Shown here: positions 42,360 through 54,384 of the stretch, one piece after another
How the letters are laid out: each line of letters opens with the position of its first letter
How positions within the stretch are numbered: position 1 is the first letter of the stretch
NCBI RefSeq assembly: GCF_032854445.1
Contig: NC_088307.1
Span: 1,118,001-1,182,000, forward strand
From: Liolophura sinensis
Lineage: Eukaryota; Mollusca; Polyplacophora; Chitonida; Chitonidae
Length of the DNA stretch: 64,000 nucleotides
Direction of reading: 5' to 3'
Program-made: the position numbers and the translations under genes
Notes under the pieces: generated by a model
Database searches by the model: none
What the model saw: only the letters and a program-made list of their open reading frames with translations
Told to the model about the DNA's origin: nothing

Positions 42360-44335
42360 GGTGGAATGTGCACTTTACACTTGTGCACATGTGGCAGACT
42401 GTGAACATGTTTATTGTCTTACATGTATAGATTAAGTTTATTAATGGGGAAGGATCACCCTTATGTTCTCCCACATTGTTAAAAAATGTTTTATAACATG
42501 TAATATATACATCTAGGTGGGTGGCCACACCAGATGTCTTCGGCAGTCCCAACGGTGGACATATCCGGTTATCAGAACATGGCCTGGGAGGAATCTCTTT
42601 AATCCAGTGGACAATCCTGTCTCAAAGGTGGATATGGCCGAGTTACCAGGATATGGCCTGGGAAGAGTATCTTTACTGTTAAGGTTGCCGACTCGGGTAC
42701 TTTGGCGGTAACTGCGGTAACTTTGGCTATCAATGGTATGCCAGGGCATTTGGCGGCAACCATCGGATACAACAAAAGGGGTATCTCGGTATACCTCGTA
42801 CATGGTCTTGTAATAGGGTGTTCTAATGGTGCGTATAGACATGCTCACAGTTCTCACATCGATGTAAAAGTAGAGGAATAAACGCTGCGGCCAATCTATT
42901 ATTGAAGGTGTTGTTAGTTTTATCATGTTTTATTAATTAGCATGATTATTCGTACTCATTGGAAACGTGTGGAGACAACAAGTATTTATTTACTTGAACA
43001 ACAGCTGATCATTACTGGCCACCTCTAATTCGGACCTTCAAAGCTGATTTTCATCGGGAAATGGGTCAATGAAGGCAAGAAAAAAATGAAAACAAAACCG
43101 ACGGATTTCCATGGCATCATCATTCACATGGTCAGAGAGTGAGTCTCGCTTAAAAAATGACTAAAACATGGCAAAAACGTTTACCATGTAATGTGCAGTA
43201 CATGTAGCTGTGAATCTAGGGTGTGACCCATATTTACAATCCTGCTTTCCCAGTGTGTGTGATCTACTCTCCAATTTGGTTTTGATGAGAATGGGCAAAT
43301 TATCAGAGATGTCGTGGTTTTTTCCTGAATGGAGATTCCGTCAATTCCACACACCAAAGAATATGGTTTACGGTGTGCATGTGGGCCCATGCACTTTAAT
43401 ATGAGTAGCTATACAAGTAGCTCTGTTTTAAGATGGAAAAGAGAACGCAGTAGTTTACTCTGCCGTTTTCAGGATGTTTATTTTTAATAAGTACTAGTGT
43501 TGTTGGAAGAAACACTATCGAATAAGTTACATCATCTAAACATCAAATATTTCTTCAGTATCTGGAAAGACACGGCACTGAGAAGTCCAGCTTGGTTCAG
43601 GCTAAAACACCCTCCACTAAAACCGCAGCTAAACATGTACACGTTATTGGCACTGTATTAAGTTAATTTATGAAGCATTTTAACATGTTTAAACGAGATA
43701 TTATGCATTTTTAGGCAGGTTTGTTTGACCATATGATGTTTAACACAGCCAGATATAAACTTTGCAGATAAGCTGATGACATGGAGCTGATCGTTTGAAA
43801 AACTGGCTATATAGACTAATTAACTTAATTTAGTTCCAATCTCTGTTCTGCATACCAAGATTTTATTTTTCTGTACCGGTATTTTGTTTTTATAAGTCGT
43901 CTTATACAAGTGCGGTCCGCAATCGTCAGCTGAGAGAGAATGCTACGGGATTTTGTCAGCGTTCATTTATTTTCCATACCAGATAAAATGACTTAGTGAG
44001 AATAATACATTTATAACAAGTTTCTGTGGTCTTTGAGGGCATATATTGGTATATGGCTATCGTCGCATAACTCAGTTATATCGATCCTATGTTTTAAATA
44101 TGTCGTTGTTTGGTATGTCTATGACTGGCGGTTGACTATATGGCTAATGAAAGTTCGGGGCGACGGAAATTGCCGAGTGCAAACGGGTTTGGGGACAAAT
44201 ACCAAAGCTGGCAAAACACACTAAAGGAAAACATTACAGTTTTCAAAACTCAACCTTTTAACCTACTCACTTTAAAAACCATATACCAAACATTTACTGT
44301 TTGTTGTCATGTAATTTCACTGGACTAGGACATTA
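42360..44335. other. No gene recognised
   Basis: AT-rich sequence after the retroelement. It includes a short duplicated pair at about 42540-42600 and 42620-42665 (shared GGATATGGCC/CATGGCCTGGGA). The stretch 43035-43155 matches the reverse complement of 39860-39990. No ORF here has a recognisable product. Confidence 0.5.
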
Positions 44336-44339
44336 TGTT

Positions 44340-45275
44340 GGTGATTATTAATGAAGAGGTCAAAGTCTATATGTTCCACTAGCTTTCAGTTCTGCAGGTT
44401 CAACATCCATGTCATATAATGCAGAATCATAGGTCATTCGGTGCAGTTAACCTTTGACCTTGTCTTAAGTGACCTTTCCACCACACAGTTTTGTCTAAAG
44501 TTGGTGATTATTGATAAAGAGATCAAACTCTACATTTTCCACCAGTTTCAAGTTTTTAAGTTCTATGTTAATACACAGTTTTAAAGTTAGGTCATTACGA
44601 CAACTGAGTTACATATCGGTACAAAACGATATCATCGCTTTACGGCATGCATGGAAGTAAAATCCCGCCTTGAACATGGAAAGGTCACTGAGTGTCAGTT
44701 GACCTTTGACCTTGTCATGAATCATTTTTCCACCACATAAGTTGGTCTTCAGTAGGTAATTATTGATGACAAGATCAAACTCCACATTTTCCACCAGTTT
44801 TCAGTTCTGTAGGATCTTGTTAATTAATATAGAATCAAAGGTCATTCAGTGCAAATTGAGATTTGACCTTGTCTTAAACGATCTTTCCACCTAATAATCC
44901 TATCTTAATTCTTGGCGATTCTTGATATTAAGACCATGCTTAACATTTTACATCTGATTTCAGAGTTATGTGTTTTATGTGAATTAAATCCTTAATTAGG
45001 GCTAATTAATCTTTGTCCTCAATGGTCTTTACACCACAAAAGTTTGTCCGAAATTGCAAACTCATAATTAGTGTGACCTGACAATGTATTATTGGTGCAA
45101 GCCTTACAGGCGTTGGGTCAACTGGGGGTAGTTAGAAAAAGCCTCACTACCCCACCTACCACTGACTGCACTGAAGACAATGGTTTCTGTAGTCAGATAG
45201 GCTACCTCTCCTCTACCAAAGCCAAAGCTTTCATAGCATTTATGTCACAAAAAAAATCTCAGCCAGCTCTTGGGC
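44340..45275 (-). repeat. Right arm of the large inverted repeat
   Basis: Reverse complement of 38464-39430, with the same internal repeated unit (tgaccttgtcttaagtgacc, then tttccaccaca). The outer end (TCTCAGCCAGCTCTTGGGCT) mirrors the outer end of the left arm. The arms are clearly diverged, so the duplication is not recent. Confidence 0.85.
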
Positions 45276-45344
45276 TGTATCTTGTGGTATTATTCCTTGA
45301 CTTTTGCTTAAACCTAAAATCTCATTTCAAATTTTGTCTTCAAG

Positions 45345-45526
45345 CCCAGCTCATGCTGGCTTTCTCCCCGGTCGTACGTGAGAAGGTCTGACAGCAATCT
45401 GCGGATGATCGTGGCTTTCTCCCATTCTGTGCCCGGTTTTCACTTACCATAATGCTGGCCGGTGTCGTATAAGTGAAATATTCTTGAGTGTGACGTAAAA
45501 CACCAGTCAGATAAATAAATAAATAG
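45345..45526 (+). mobile_element. SINE, 5'-truncated
   Basis: Starts at CAGCTCATGCTGGCTTTCTC and ends TGACGTAAAACACCAGTCAG then ATAAATAAATAAAT. It abuts the right inverted arm. Confidence 0.9.
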
Positions 45527-45784
45527 GGACGTCTAAGAAAACTTTAAGAGGGACAAAAAATCCTGAGATAATTCAAAAGTTTAGCACGACCAAGGTCTGA
45601 CTAAAGTGTGAGAGAGCTTTCTCATCACGAGGCCTGACGTTACTTACGTTGTCATGTTAGAAAACATGCTGTTGCCACTGGGCAGAGTTAATGGCGTCGC
45701 TGTCACCTTAGGTCCAATCAAAATCCCTACGCTGAGACCGAGTTTTAACCATGTTCTAATATTGGATAATGATGTCTACAATAT

Positions 45785-46130
45785 TCCGCATAAAGCGTTC
45801 CATCGTGGCGTTCCAGTGGGGCATCTCAATGACAATTGCGGCGTTCGAGTGAGGTGACTCCACGAATATCGCGTCGTTCCAATGAGGCAGCCAGATGACT
45901 ATCGCAGCGTCCCAGTGAGGTGGCTTCATGACTATCCCGGCGTTCCAGTGAGGCGGCTCACTGAGTATCGCGGTGTTCCTGTAAGGCGACTAACTGAGTA
46001 TCGTGGTGTTCCAGTAAGGCGGCTCATTGAGTATCGTGGTGTTCCAGTGAGGCGGATCACTGAGTATCGCGGCGTTCCAGTGAGGCAGCTCCACAACTAT
46101 TGCGGCGTTCCAATGAGGGGGGCTCATGAC
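45785..46130. repeat. 33-bp minisatellite, about 10 copies
   Basis: Units GGCGTTCCAGTGAGGCGGCT plus CACTGAGTATCGC with substitutions (33 bp). The open frame with repeating EYRGVPVRR is an artefact of the period. Confidence 0.93.
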
Positions 46131-46217
46131 CACGGGGACTGGCTTACTACATGACCGTAATACTAAAGCGTGTAAGGATGAAGCCCCGCATTGTAAACAA
46201 GTATGTGGGTATGCTTG

Positions 46218-46290
46218 AGGTTTAATGTTGTACTTAGCAATTTTTCAGTCATATGACGAAGAGGAGTCATTAGATGTGTTTACATATAGT
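46218..46290 (-). mobile_element. Fragment of SINE family B
   Basis: GGTTTAATGTTGTACTTAGC, then ATTTTTCAGTCATATGACGA and GGAGTCATTAG match the reversed tail of the element at 31716-32070 and the copy at 9315. Confidence 0.7.
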
Positions 46291-46449
46291 TTGTCTTCTT
46301 GCGGCGAGATAAGGGTACCTGGAGGGCGTGAGGCGGTCACATGTCCATCCCAAAGCCACATAAGTTGGCCACATATCGCCACGTCACCAACGGAGTCTAC
46401 CATAAAGATCGGTGTCAGCCGACTGACCAGAAATGCGTGGAAGTAAGAC

Positions 46450-48650
46450 TATTTTAAAACTTCAGAAATAACATCATTAATTGTAGACGGAAGATAAATA
46501 TTTATTTATGAAATGTACTCTTGCTGCTCAGAATTGGCGTGTTAGTCTTAGTGTGTAGACCTGCATATAAGCAGACACATGTCTACTCAACACTGTGCGA
46601 GCACTGATAAAGTGTTTTAGATACCCCGCCTCAACCGATATGCATTAAACTAAAGGAAACATTTATACTTTCCTTTGCCGAGTAAGTACTTTGTCCTCAT
46701 TTTCCGTCATCCCGAGTTAAAACACAACCACATTACTGTAACGTGAGGCAGATTACCCAGTGTATATTATAGCTATAGGCCTACATGAGACATCTGATCA
46801 CCAATATGTATATTCGAATATTTCCATTGAAATATCCCTATATCATTACAAATTAAACAACTAACGTTGTCGTCCGGTAGCCGCTGGTCGAGATTGGGAT
46901 CGAGTTAAAATAAAGCAACAGATTTTGTGTATAGGCTCGTTTGGAAAATAAGGAATTATCTCAGGGGTGCTCATTTCTCTACAAAAAATGTGATGTTTGC
47001 AGGTGTCTTCGACATAATGTTTTATGCCAGCATCATTATATGTAGGCCGGCATTCTGACTGGCCTGTACCTGGATATGTTATCGTAATATGTCCGAAATA
47101 TTGTGTTCAAAGCAAACTTAAATGTTAACACTGAGCAATCAGTTAGATCGCAATATATTATCTGCATGTAGTTACTATAACACTCATAAGTATCGAATAT
47201 CAGCGCCATTCATCACTTGCGTGTAACATAACCATCATATTTAATAACATGTATAAAACTATTCTTAGTACATAACTAAGTAAAACTATGACTCGTCCGG
47301 ACAAAAGGAACGTATTCTCGCCACTGTCAATAAACTTTCGCCGATCCATCACGAACATCCCTATAATGTTTTAGTTATCATCCTCTAGACCATCGGTGAT
47401 AGTGGTAGCATACTCCTCAGAGTGATAGAAATAACACGCATAAATTTATCTCATGCGAACTCAATTTGTTCACATGCCACTGAAAGAGCATGTTTTGGGC
47501 TACAATTTGGTGCAAGTTTCACATTTCTAGCTCCCATAGTTCTCGAATTACAGGTCATTGAAATTACGTAACTAAATTTAGATTTTTTTGACTATGTCTC
47601 AAAAAGTTACAAAGATATGCAAAAAATAAAAGCAGATTCCTAATCAGCGGCTCAAAATACACCAAAATACGTTACATAAAATTAAAGTTTTAAAACCTTT
47701 TGTGACGTCACAACTTCGACCAATGGCAAGCTTTCAAGATTTTTACCAGATGTCAACGATGTTTAAAAACTTTTTGTAACTACCAACGGTCTACTTGCAT
47801 ATCAAATTTCAAAACAGTCGGTTCAGTGATTCTTAAGAAGAAGATTTTTAAAAGTTTCAAACAAAATCCAATATGGCGTCCAAACCACGTGATCTAGAAA
47901 CAAATTTTAAAGAATACCCCTGGAAAATATCTGACAGATAATATGTGCCAAATTTGGGGCCTGTATGTTGAGCGGAGTTGGAAAATCTTGGTCACAAAGT
48001 CGGTGAAAAAAATAATTATAAGAAGAAAAAACAGAACGAATATTTTAGGTATATCATTCTGGAGAATGGAATCCCTAAATATAGCCCAACCACTATTACC
48101 TGCACAAAAGTTAACACAATTCAAACTGCAAAAATGCAGCACATTTCCCGGTGTTGATTTATAAAGCAGATTACAAGCATGAGTTTGCTCAATGTTTCCC
48201 CATTTTACATGTGTGAGAAAAAGCTGGCTATGTGCAAACGAGCGCACGCGATACACTATATGTACAGTGTTTAGTTACTAAAATTGAAAGGTTTGAGGTA
48301 TCCACTGATTTAAGCACAGGGCTTCAGGAGTTGGAAGAAAGTTTTGTTCTAGACAGACGTCTAGACGTCTTTCCCTTTAAGGTCAAGGGCTATTGAGGAA
48401 TTAAAATAAAACAGTCGACATTGTTTCGCAATGTGCTTCTCCTCGTCACACAAAACCGGTGAAATTAGTTCACTGAAAAAGTTTTAGTCTCTACAAAAGC
48501 AGTACAAGGACTTCCAGGTCTCATGTTACAAACACGAGGTCTCAAAAGGAGTTCGTTTCAAAACTCAGAATTACAAAAAATGGAAGCAATTAGAATATGG
48601 TTGGCGTCTATTCCCTAATGCTCCCATTTTTAGAGACCTCAAAATGTTGT
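46450..48650. other. Intergenic, nothing recognised
   Basis: Single-copy AT-rich sequence upstream of the 3' end of the TLR gene. The last few hundred bases may hold the TLR 3' UTR, but I see no clear poly(A) signal. Confidence 0.5.
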
Positions 48651-48701
48651 TGAATTCGGGAGAGGCTAAACTTTGGTCCCGGATTTCCATAACCCGGATG
48701 G

Positions 48702-51392
48702 TTAGTTAGCCTTAATGGCCGAAGCAAGTCTTTCCCAGAAGAGCGCTTCGCCGTACCTGTTGTTCGTCATCTCGATGTACGTCTGGTTGTGGATGACGTC
48801 TACAATGTCAGCGGAAAGTTGACTGGTCGGTATTTTCTCTGTCAGAACCATCACCAGTACGTCTCTGCCGCTATGAATCCCCTCCATCCAAGCCATGTTC
48901 ATCTCGTACACACACCATTTGCTTTTTAGGAACTTTCGAGAGAGGAAGATCACGGTTTTCCTGCTGTTCTGTATGGCATGCAGAATGTTGTCAGTAACAT
49001 AGAGTCCAGGTATGAAATCTCTCTTGTCTATACAGAGCTTTAAGCCAGCGTCCCTTTCCAGACGGGGAATAACCTGTTCACGGATGAATGTTCGATCCGA
49101 GTCTTCATAAGACACAAAAGCGTCGTAACCAAAGGGATTCTGGTCGACGGTGTCCAGTCTTTGGTAACCCGTTCTCTTTCGCCAGTTAGTCGCCATGTAG
49201 AACAGATAACGGAGTTTCCAGCGATGTCGGCGGACGATTCCAACCAGTACCGCAATAAGGAACAAAGCCAGACATGCGCATAATCCACCAATTAGAACAG
49301 TGTAAGATCGACAGTGCCGCTGAAGATGATTCAGAATGGAAGTGCTGCCTGACAAAGACACCACTGTGCCATTTTCCAGAGTACAGGAAGTGGAATTTAA
49401 ATTGCGGATGTCAACTTTGGTTTGTGTTAACCACTCGATGAAATACTCCGTGTCACAGATGCACTGAAGTTTGTTCCTCTGGGTGTCAACTTGGATGGGG
49501 GTGAATTGCTGGATAGTATCAAGATCTCTACATAATGACAGAGGGAATGCTTTTAGTTTGTTGTTCGATAAATCTAGATTCCTAAGTTTGACTAGACCGG
49601 AAATGTTCGCTCTCCAGTTCGAAAGGTAATTTCCGGACAAGTTCAGATAAGTGAGGTTTGTTAGTCTTGAAAACAAGCTGCGTCCAACCGTTTCAAGTTG
49701 ATTGTGGTTTATGTCCAGGCGATTTAGTTTAGTGAGATTATGAAACGTGTTCTCGCTAAAGTCTTTCCCAAGTCTGTTTTTTCCGATGAGCAATGTTTCC
49801 AGATTTGTCGCATAGGCAAAAAACGTCTCTGAAACTTTGTAGCAATTATTGCCCGTTAGATCAAGATGACGAAGTGTCTCTGACCCTTTGACGGGACCTA
49901 CCCATTCCTCCAAAAGGTTATTAGCGGCATTCAAATGGCTGAGGCTTGAACTGGTAAATTCCAAATACGGGATGGCGAAACGCAGTTTGTACGTATCACT
50001 GATGTTCACCAGCCATAAATTTGGAGGAAGAATTATGCCAAAGTACACGTGATTTCCTGTTGTGTTTTTGTTTCTCGAAGTGTTGGGTCGAATTTTACGC
50101 AATTCTGCCGATGTTTCGCTAAAATGAATTTTACGATCTACCTTGGGTGTTCTACCGAACGCTGCCCTAGACTGTACTTCCTGGTAACTGGCATCTATTT
50201 CAGTGATACTTTTCAACCGTAAAAGGTGAAGCATCTGCCTCACGTTTGTCTGTAAATTGTTCCATGACGCGCGGAGCACTTTGATTGATAACGGCAAAAG
50301 CTGAATTACGCCTTCCTCCAGTTGGCCAATGGTGTTGTTGTCCAGGTGCAGTTCCTCAAGGTTCGTGTTCGTGATGTACTGTACGTCCTCCTTCGTAACA
50401 ACAGTCAAATATGGTTGCGCATGAACCCGTCGCATCACGATTTTCCGGATTGTAGACTTCTGGAGACCATACCAGCTGATCGCCACTCCTTTAATCTCCA
50501 GGTCCTTATTGTAGCTGTAGTCAATAGTGTCGATGTTTGACATATGTGTGAAAGCCTCTCTGTGGATCCACCTCAGATCACAGTGGCTTAGCAATAAATT
50601 CTTCAACGGAACACCACAGAAGTTGACGAATGTATCTTTAGATATGGATGTAAAGGAAGGTGTGCAAGAAAGGTCCAGTGTTTGAAGTGACGTCATTTTG
50701 CGAACGCCTTCTCCAAATGTCTTGTTCGACAATCCATTGATTAGAAGCGTCTCCAGTGAAGAGAGTTTACCCAAGGCAACATCCGGGTATTGAATCTCCG
50801 GGTCATCACTGTATAAGTTAGACTTTAAACTTAACACAACAAGACTCTCAAGAGAGTCGAATACGTCCTCAGCAAACGTTTTGTTGGACATCTTGAACGG
50901 ATTTCCATCCAGACGCAAAGTTCTCAGTTGATGCAATCCGTCAAACGCACCTGAGCCGAAATAGGACAGGTTGTTATATGAGATGTCCAGTGATTGCAGA
51001 GAGCGGTAGCTCATAAAAACACCATTTGGAAGAGTTTCAATGTTATTGTAGCTGAGAAGTAACTCGGTGACATTTTGGGGGATGTTTTTAGGTACAAATG
51101 TTAGATTTCTGTGCGAACAGTTCATAACGACATTATCACCTAACGATACAGCACAGGGGCATGGAAAGATACCAGTCAAATAGCACAGTGGATTTAGTGT
51201 CATGCTTATATACTTGGTGCCGATACTTTTGGTTTTCCTGAACTCATTCCAGTTTTTGCCATCGTTGTGGAGACCTGTGCTTTTCCTCGGACTCACTGGT
51301 AGGTTGCCCGAATGGCTGGCTAAAACTTTTATTGTTGCTAAGACGCTAACTACGAGCGCAAAGGTCGACGTAGCTGCCGGTGAAGTATACAT
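48702..51392 (-). CDS. Toll-like receptor, intronless coding region
   Basis: 896 residues from the ATG at 51392; an upstream TTG extends the frame, but the ATG precedes a good signal peptide (about residues 1-25, FALVVSVLATIKVLA). In order: a linker of about 45 residues, a Cys-rich LRR-NT (CPC at 78-80, C92), LRRs at about 100-625 (LQSLDISYNNL, LRNLDLSNNKL), one LRR-CT cluster (CIC at 644-646, C670, C694), a single TM helix (about 698-720) followed by RRHRW, and a TIR domain (about 754-893). TIR box 1 is YDAFVSY (756-762), box 2 is RDFIPG (791-796) with the BB-loop proline, and box 3 is FW (885-886). The single LRR-CT makes it an sccTLR-type receptor. It would sense microbial or endogenous ligands and signal through TIR adaptors such as MyD88. 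All TIR signature residues are present and no break is seen, so it is probably functional. Ligand unknown. Confidence 0.96.
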   Translation of the reverse strand: MYTSPAATSTFALVVSVLATIKVLASHSGNLPVSPRKSTGLHNDGKNWNEFRKTKSIGTKYISMTLNPLCYLTGIFPCPCAVSLGDNVVMNCSHRNLTFVPKNIPQNVTELLLSYNNIETLPNGVFMSYRSLQSLDISYNNLSYFGSGAFDGLHQLRTLRLDGNPFKMSNKTFAEDVFDSLESLVVLSLKSNLYSDDPEIQYPDVALGKLSSLETLLINGLSNKTFGEGVRKMTSLQTLDLSCTPSFTSISKDTFVNFCGVPLKNLLLSHCDLRWIHREAFTHMSNIDTIDYSYNKDLEIKGVAISWYGLQKSTIRKIVMRRVHAQPYLTVVTKEDVQYITNTNLEELHLDNNTIGQLEEGVIQLLPLSIKVLRASWNNLQTNVRQMLHLLRLKSITEIDASYQEVQSRAAFGRTPKVDRKIHFSETSAELRKIRPNTSRNKNTTGNHVYFGIILPPNLWLVNISDTYKLRFAIPYLEFTSSSLSHLNAANNLLEEWVGPVKGSETLRHLDLTGNNCYKVSETFFAYATNLETLLIGKNRLGKDFSENTFHNLTKLNRLDINHNQLETVGRSLFSRLTNLTYLNLSGNYLSNWRANISGLVKLRNLDLSNNKLKAFPLSLCRDLDTIQQFTPIQVDTQRNKLQCICDTEYFIEWLTQTKVDIRNLNSTSCTLENGTVVSLSGSTSILNHLQRHCRSYTVLIGGLCACLALFLIAVLVGIVRRHRWKLRYLFYMATNWRKRTGYQRLDTVDQNPFGYDAFVSYEDSDRTFIREQVIPRLERDAGLKLCIDKRDFIPGLYVTDNILHAIQNSRKTVIFLSRKFLKSKWCVYEMNMAWMEGIHSGRDVLVMVLTEKIPTSQLSADIVDVIHNQTYIEMTNNRYGEALFWERLASAIKAN

Positions 51393-51441
51393 CCTTATCT
51401 CATCAGGAGACAGAGGAAAACACAATTTATCTCAGCTTTGC
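51393..51441 (-). other. TLR 5' UTR segment after a splice acceptor
   Basis: On the minus strand, ATTTCTTTCTTTTGTTTTCAG ends at 51442, a strong 3' splice site 49 bp before the start ATG. The TLR transcript therefore probably has at least one upstream noncoding exon, which I could not place. Confidence 0.6.
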
Positions 51442-51639
51442 CTGAAAACAAAAGAAAGAAATTATAAACACGATTAAACTAAACTTTAACTTCATTTAAT
51501 ACCTAAGATAATGTCTTGAAACAGACTTGAAACCATAGACACGATTTCGTCTCACAACGTCGATGTGATTGTATGTGACTGTGTCGATCTGGCTGCAGCA
51601 TATTTAGTACAGTTAAGGCATGGTTTGCAGGGAGGTGAA

Positions 51640-51965
51640 AATGAACCGTTGACATTTTGAGGGCCTTTGTGTCGAAATAGACATTCGTAAACCAGCCGTC
51701 AAGCAATAAGGCCGTTCTGGTGGCGGATGGATTGCTTTAGTATGTGGTCGAACCCGGGGCTAGGGGTTGTATACTTATCTTGTTGAATTAAATCGCCACC
51801 TTGGATATATGAACAGTCGTAATCAAAGCGGAACTGAGATACATATTTTATCATCAACAACTTATATTCTAGCATGGTATACCGTGTGAATCTATGCATG
51901 GAAACAGACATTAATATACCAGCCATTAGCCAATAAGGACGTTCCGGGTGAATGATAAGAAAACA
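51640..51965. repeat. Diverged pair of direct repeats upstream of the TLR
   Basis: About 50-60 bp near 51672-51722 (ACATTCGTAAACCAGCCGTC, then AAGCAATAAGGCCGTTCTGG) and near 51908-51958 (ACATTAATATACCAGCCATT, then AGCCAATAAGGACGTTCCGG). They are about 235 bp apart, possibly repeat remnants. Confidence 0.6.
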
Positions 51966-52090
51966 AAAACAGGCAAAAGCTACTGTGTTGCGTTCAGTAG
52001 GTAAACGCTCTTACATAGTAAAGACTTCCAAAGGCATAGAACGTCGCACTCGTTCGCAACTTGTGGTTAGAGGGCCAACCTTAACAGTAA
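51952..52090 (+). pseudogene. Gypsy-type integrase C-terminal fragment
   Basis: The open frame has ATVLRSVGKRSYIVKTSKG and ERRTRSQLVVR, the pattern of the GPY/F-type end of Ty3/gypsy integrase (G-V-RSYxVxT-G--RRNR-hL). Only this tail remains; no RT or RNase H lies upstream. Confidence 0.65.
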
Positions 52091-52099
52091 AGGCCAGTC

Positions 52100-53085
52100 A
52101 CCCTAAGGAAATGTGTACGTTATTTCCGTGTGAGGCTCAGGCCTGTCTACAAGGAAATTTCAGAACAATGATAGAGAACAATGTGTGAGCCATCGAACAG
52201 TAGCCCAACCAAGTGACTACATAAAGACATGTTCAGGTGGTCGAGTGAGAAAACAAGTTCGCCTTGATTTGTGAACTGTAACAGTGAACACATAACATGT
52301 TTTAGTGAAATGGAAGACAGTTCTTTCAAAGTAAAACAAGAGTTTACTTTTAGCACCCAGAGAGACTGTTAATTTTTGTTAGAGAAAGATGGAAGAAATC
52401 AAATCAGTTGTTTGAAACTTTAATACTTAATTGGAGAAGGTTCTTTTAAAATTACGTTTAAGAATTGTTCTTTGCAGCTGAATTCGTCTTGAAAGTCTAG
52501 TGTGTTTGTACAGATTGATCTTCTGCAAATCACTTTCTTTAAAGCTTAAGAAAGGTGGTGGGGGTGGGGGGTGGGGGGTGGGGGGTGTAGTATGTACGTA
52601 TAATATGTTAGTGCACGTACACGTATTACGTGTAACGCATTGTATTGTGGGACATTGTCTGAGCTGAGCGACAGTAAACCGACATCCTACATCAGTCAAC
52701 TCTTCTGTGTTACCTCCATGTGCTGAGTGAACACATGGTAACGCGACAATATACACAGCTTGGACTTTGGACTTCTTACACCTTCCCCTTTCTTATCCCC
52801 ACCCTCTCCCGTTTCCATCTTGTTACGAGGGAATATGACGTATGGAAGTCGATAGAACAATCCAAACAATCCGAATAGATTATGAATATAAAAGACGCAC
52901 AGCATAGGGAGAAAACCGGAGCGACAGCAGTGTGCTGGCAACGGGTCACAGTTGAAAGACAGGTGAAATACAGCCTTTTGTCAATATACGTAAGAGTTAG
53001 GTTTGTTATTTCTGTAAATGGTTAAGTAGCAAATCTCTCCCTAGCACAAAATCTTAAGCAGAATTGGGTTTAAAAAGGCTGATAT
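52100..53085. other. Intergenic, G-rich tract, no gene
   Basis: Contains a tract of GGTGGTGGGGGTGGGGGGTG type at 52554-52590 with at least four G-runs (possible quadruplex on +). No ORF with a recognisable product. Confidence 0.55.
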
Positions 53086-53090
53086 TGGAT

Positions 53091-53350
53091 TTGATTTGAT
53101 TGGTGTTTTATACGCGGTACTCAAGAATATTTCACTTATACGACGGCGGCCACCAATATGTTGGGAGGAAACTGGACAGAGCCCGGGGGAAACCCACGAC
53201 CATCCGCAGGTTGTTGGTAGACCTTCCCACATACGTAAGGAGAGGAAACCAGCATGAACTGGACTTGAACTCACAGCGACCGCATTGGTGAGAGGCTCCC
53301 GGGTCATTACGCTGCGCTAGCGAGCGAACCAACTGAACCACGAAGACCCC
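53091..53350 (-). mobile_element. Full-length SINE
   Basis: Reverse copy from TTGATTTGATTGGTGTTTTA to GAACCACGAAGACCCC. The head and core are moderately diverged. Target duplication not clear. Confidence 0.92.
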
Positions 53351-53431
53351 ACATGTATTAGTACATGTATAAGCATTATTAACATTGTATTCAGACTGTA
53401 AATTAAAAAGAGGCCCCTCTGATATTGGAAG

Positions 53432-53640
53432 TCTTACCTTGCAAATAGTCCGTGCTGGTGTATACCTTGAAGAAAGTCTGTGTTGATGTATACCTTGAAG
53501 ATAGTCTGTGTTCGTGTATACCTTGCAAATATTCCGTCGTGATGTATATCTTGCAGAGAGTCCGTGTTAATGTATACCTTGCAGATAGTCCGAGCTGGTG
53601 TATACCTTACAGATAGTCCGTTCTGACGTATAAGTATGTC
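53432..53640. repeat. 28-bp minisatellite, about 7 copies
   Basis: Units TGTATACCTTGAAGATAGTC plus TGTGTTGA with variants. Confidence 0.9.
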
Positions 53641-54384
53641 GCCCTCTTATAGCAGTTGGACATGAGAACTTTCTGCCCCTGCTTACCCATGGACTTCTGT
53701 GTACAACTAAACTAGGCAACACAGCAGTAAATACTGTACACATAATACTTCTGGATTCATTCGAGCCTCTTGTTCCCTCACCCAGCCTTGCTCATGTTAC
53801 AGGACAGAGGGGTTTGAGATTACGGTATTTACCCAAATAATTGTATAATAATGTACAGAACATTATTTTTGCTCTCAGCCTAGATAATGCATGTATATGG
53901 TCTCTCACGAGATTTTAAATTACCGCGTGCTTTTGTCTATTTAGATTACTTGCTGGTCCGGATGTTAGTTTGCAATATGGAAAGTTCGGGCAAGATCCTT
54001 TTTTTTTAACTCAGTGACACATACCATTACAGTCCTTTGTAATTCAATACGCCAAAACGCAGTGTTTTCGTTTCAGTATCAATGCCTGTACTTCCTTGGT
54101 CTGTATACCCATAGTTTGTAGATCACGTACAGGGTGAACACCTTACTCAAGACTTGTTTTCCTTACTCCTTACTCAAGACTTGTTTAAGGTCAGTGGACA
54201 AAGCAAACCGGTGTACCAGCTTTGCTTGCAGTTAACAAAACCCTTCGCCATGCATGCAGCTGAGAAACCACCTGACATAAAGCTCCAGACGAATCCCGGC
54301 TAGAGCTGGATTCGAACATACGACCTGATTGGCCAAGAGCGAAATTTAGGCCATCGTGACGTGACGCCGCCATGACATATTACT

